This document shows, in pieces, positions 62,219 to 64,000 of a stretch of DNA of 64,000 bases (position 1 is its first letter; each line of letters starts with the position of its first letter). The stretch spans positions 62,001-126,000 of the forward strand of contig JARGFZ010000001.1 of the NCBI GenBank assembly GCA_029210965.1, given 5' to 3'. Below the pieces are notes generated by a model that worked only from the letters and a program-made list of their open reading frames with translations, searched no databases and was not told the origin of the DNA. The DNA comes from a bacterium (GTDB taxonomy: Bacteria; BMS3Abin14). The position numbers and the translations under genes are program-made.

Positions 62219-62707
62219 GTCTTTCATATTCACATATTGCAGCGGGATCTCCATATCCTTTTCCCTGAGCATGGCAATGACCGACTGGAGATCGTCGATC
62301 TTTTTCCCCGTTACCCTCACCTGGTCATCCTGGATAGCCGCCTGGACCTTAAGCTTCGAATCCTTGATCATTTTGACGATCTTCCGTGCCGTTTCCTTGT
62401 CGATCCCCTGCTGGAAGGCCCCCTCGCATTTGAGATGTCCCTGGCTCGTGGGCTCGTGCTCGGCAAAGTGAAGCCCCTTGGCCTCGATCTTCCTTCTCAC
62501 AAGCTGGGTGATAACGATCTCCTTAATGGCCTTTAACTTCATCTCATCGGCCGCCAGGATCTTGACCTTCTCCTCCTTGCGGTCCAGGTCCAACTCGGAC
62601 CGCGACTGGCGAAGATCGTACCGGGTGGCGATCTCTTTTTTGGCATTGTTAACTGCGTTGTCCACTTCCTGCATGTCAATACGGTTTACGACATCGAAGG
62701 ACGGCAT
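62216..62707 (-). CDS. yajQ: YajQ-family nucleotide-binding protein
   Basis: 163 aa, exact family length. [20 protein letters not shown] and [14 protein letters not shown] at the N-terminus, then [22 protein letters not shown] and [18 protein letters not shown]. YajQ proteins have two ferredoxin-like domains; members in Xanthomonas and Pseudomonas bind cyclic di-GMP and act on transcription. AAGGAG lies seven bases before ATG. It stands alone with repeats on both sides. Confidence 0.95.
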   Translation of the reverse strand: MPSFDVVNRIDMQEVDNAVNNAKKEIATRYDLRQSRSELDLDRKEEKVKILAADEMKLKAIKEIVITQLVRRKIEAKGLHFAEHEPTSQGHLKCEGAFQQGIDKETARKIVKMIKDSKLKVQAAIQDDQVRVTGKKIDDLQSVIAMLREKDMEIPLQYVNMKD

Positions 62708-62730
62708 GGGAGGACTCCTTGGTATATGTA

Positions 62731-62988
62731 AAAGTATAAGTATAAGTATTAGTAGAGGTAGGAGTAATCCTAACTCCGTTCCAGAACCTTTTTACCAGAA
62801 AAAGCAAGAATGTAGAATGTAGAATGTGGAACGCAGAATATAAGCTAACGATTTGGTGGACTAATGAACCGGTGCACTCCCTAATTCCTGGTTCTCGGAT
62901 TTTGCCCTTGGACAAAGCTCAGGACCCCGAACCTGTCCAGGGGGATCTTGTTTTCCAAGTCATTTTGAGATTTGAGATTTGAGAACGG
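62731..62988. repeat. 6-bp and 7-bp arrays upstream of yajQ
   Basis: 62731-62765 has a 6-bp word (AGTATA, AGTATA, AGTATT, AGTAGA, GGTAGG). 62808-62841 has AGAATGT, AGAATGT, AGAATGT, GGAACGC, and 62961-62988 has TTTGAGA three times. They fill the 308-base gap, in which no gene is seen. Confidence 0.72.
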
Positions 62989-63015
62989 AACGAACATGTG
63001 CCAGTTGTGCAGAGC

Positions 63016-63282
63016 CTAGTACAGAGAAACGAGCCACACCGCGGTGGACCACGCCCACATCGTCCTGCGCCAGAGACCGATGGCAAGAGCCGCATTGATG
63101 CCGGTGTTGCCCGTAAGATCCAAACGCTCAAACCACGATACGGGCTCGTCAAGGGGATGGAGGGCTAAATAGATGGCGGTGATGACGTTGAAAAGGACCT
63201 GGACGGCGAACCAGATGGAGATCAGGCGCAGCGACCAGGGTCGCGGTTTCAGGTTTCGAGTTTCAGGTTTCAGGTTACTCAC
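63016..63282 (-). CDS. Small membrane protein of unknown function
   Basis: 88 aa from GTG 63282, without a clear ribosome-binding site. Two membrane segments are likely (LRLISIWFAVQVLFNVITAI and TGINAALAIGLWRRTMWAWS). The N-terminal NLKPETRNLKPRP is encoded by a 7-bp array (63245-63278), so the real protein may start later or the gene may be spurious. No family is recognised. Confidence 0.45.
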   Translation of the reverse strand: MSNLKPETRNLKPRPWSLRLISIWFAVQVLFNVITAIYLALHPLDEPVSWFERLDLTGNTGINAALAIGLWRRTMWAWSTAVWLVSLY

Positions 63283-63496
63283 GGGATCAGTCTAAACTCT
63301 GGAATTTGTCAGAGTCTACAACCTGTCGATGTTTGTAATCTGAAATCGCGTCTAACATAGCCCGTTTCTATCGGCTGTCAAGAGTGTGCCGGGCACGAGG
63401 CTCGACTGACGAGGCAACCGTGGTCCCGCCAGCGGCGGGATGAGGATTACATAGGTGTGTGATTGCCGTGATCGCATTTGGGTGGAATGCGCTAAC

Positions 63497-63620
63497 CGGC
63501 GCGCTAGAAGGGGTGAGATGCAAGGCCCGAGGGAGCGTGGGACCGCAGACGTACATGGCTGAGTACTTCGAGGATCACGCGCGACTGAGAACGAAGCAGA
63601 TTGCCCGTTATTGCGCGCCG
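63497..63620. repeat. Second copy of a palindromic element, upstream of lepB end
   Basis: Bounded by CGGCGCGC (63497-63504) and GCGCGCCG (63613-63620). The interior has CAAGGC, GGGAGCG, GGACCGCAG, GTACATGG, GAGTAC and GACTGAGAACGAAGCAG in the same order as the reverse complement of the 50.07-50.21 kb element. The remaining 63283-63496 part of the gap holds no supported gene. Confidence 0.55.
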
Positions 63621-63630
63621 AACCCCTTTA

Positions 63631-64000
63631 CTAATCAATTCCATCCCCTATTCGGCCAAACCGCGGCCAGTTTCGCGACTTATCCCACGACCAGTAAATA
63701 ACGATGGCCTTCCCCCTAACATCCGCCAGATCCACAAACCCCCAGAAACGGCTGTCGTTGGAGTTATCCCGGTTATCCCCCATGACGAAAACCTTTCCCT
63801 CGGGAACGGTCACCGGTCCAAAGGTGTCCCGTCCGGTCAAGAACGTCCCTTCATCAAGGAAAACGGCTTGCGGAAAATCAATCGCTTCTCCGTTGATGAA
63901 AACCCGTTTATCCCGGACCTCCACTGTCTCCCCTCCCACACCCACACATCTTTTTATAAAATCCAGTTTTTTGTCCCTGGGGTATTTGAAAACAATGACA
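63631..64000 (-). CDS. lepB: Signal peptidase I, C-terminal part (runs off the window)
   Basis: The frame is open to the window edge, so the N-terminus with the catalytic serine is missing. [15 protein letters not shown] carries the catalytic lysine, [20 protein letters not shown] and [14 protein letters not shown] are the conserved boxes D and E, and the C-terminal tail [20 protein letters not shown] is typical. It cleaves signal peptides of secreted proteins at the inner membrane, which fits the many exported proteins here. Confidence 0.93.
   Translation of the reverse strand, partial: VIVFKYPRDKKLDFIKRCVGVGGETVEVRDKRVFINGEAIDFPQAVFLDEGTFLTGRDTFGPVTVPEGKVFVMGDNRDNSNDSRFWGFVDLADVRGKAIVIYWSWDKSRNWPRFGRIGDGID

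Noticed and set aside
1-64000. Tandem repeat arrays as CRISPR
   Set aside because: Units are 6-8 bp, degenerate and without spacers; no cas genes are present.

Overview
This 64 kb window (no rRNA, tRNA or CRISPR seen) looks like a chromosome segment from an anaerobic, diderm, delta-proteobacterium-like organism (Desulfobacterota/Desulfuromonadota type). The reasons are: LpxC (lipid A synthesis), three multihaem c-type cytochromes (15, 19 and 4 CXXCH sites), an Rnf-type ion-pumping redox complex, large secreted beta-rich proteins, an HD-GYP regulator, and an almost complete de novo pyrimidine pathway. The assignment is an inference from gene content, not from a phylogenetic marker.

Layout. 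0-5.8 kb, plus strand: mazG, a secreted chalcone-isomerase-like protein, and a four-gene osmoprotectant-type ABC importer (order as in E. coli yehZYXW). 5.9-14.5 kb, mostly minus: a 15-haem cytochrome, a secreted Ig-repeat protein ending in a lipoyl-like domain, and a 19-haem cytochrome. 14.7-21 kb, minus: fabH, a methyltransferase, an ATP-grasp-like protein, a DUF885-type peptidase and lpxC. 21.3-24.9 kb, minus: rnfC-D-G-E without rnfA or rnfB. 25.2-28.7 kb, minus: nrdR, dCMP deaminase, glyA, rpiB and a tetrahaem cytochrome. 28.9-35.1 kb: NFACT protein, SDR oxidoreductase, four-helix-bundle protein, cation efflux protein, ArsA-type ATPase, thioesterase. 35.2-45.3 kb, minus: five consecutive genes for DUF11-rich secreted proteins, ending in an 1876-codon protein with DUF11, SdrD-like, OmpA-like and beta-barrel regions. 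45.7-61.5 kb, minus: an HD-GYP/MerR pair, then pyrE, a CheY-like regulator, pyrF, pyrD, pyrK, a transglutaminase lipoprotein, carB, carA, pyrC, pyrB and pyrR (listed in ascending coordinate; transcription runs from pyrR downwards). 61.7-64 kb: a small membrane protein, yajQ, another small membrane protein and the 3' part of lepB.

The pyr genes encode all six steps from bicarbonate/glutamine to UMP. They are preceded by a leader in which a promoter, a hairpin resembling a PyrR-binding loop, a 44-codon leader ORF and an intrinsic terminator inside that ORF follow one another, with the ORF stop overlapping the pyrR start. This is the most specific regulatory hypothesis in the window.

The non-coding DNA is unusually structured. 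Most intergenic gaps carry degenerate tandem arrays with a 7-bp period (or 8 bp), each gap with its own word, often running into stop or start codons of the flanking genes. There are also two strings of six to seven consecutive hairpins and two copies of what appears to be one long palindromic element.
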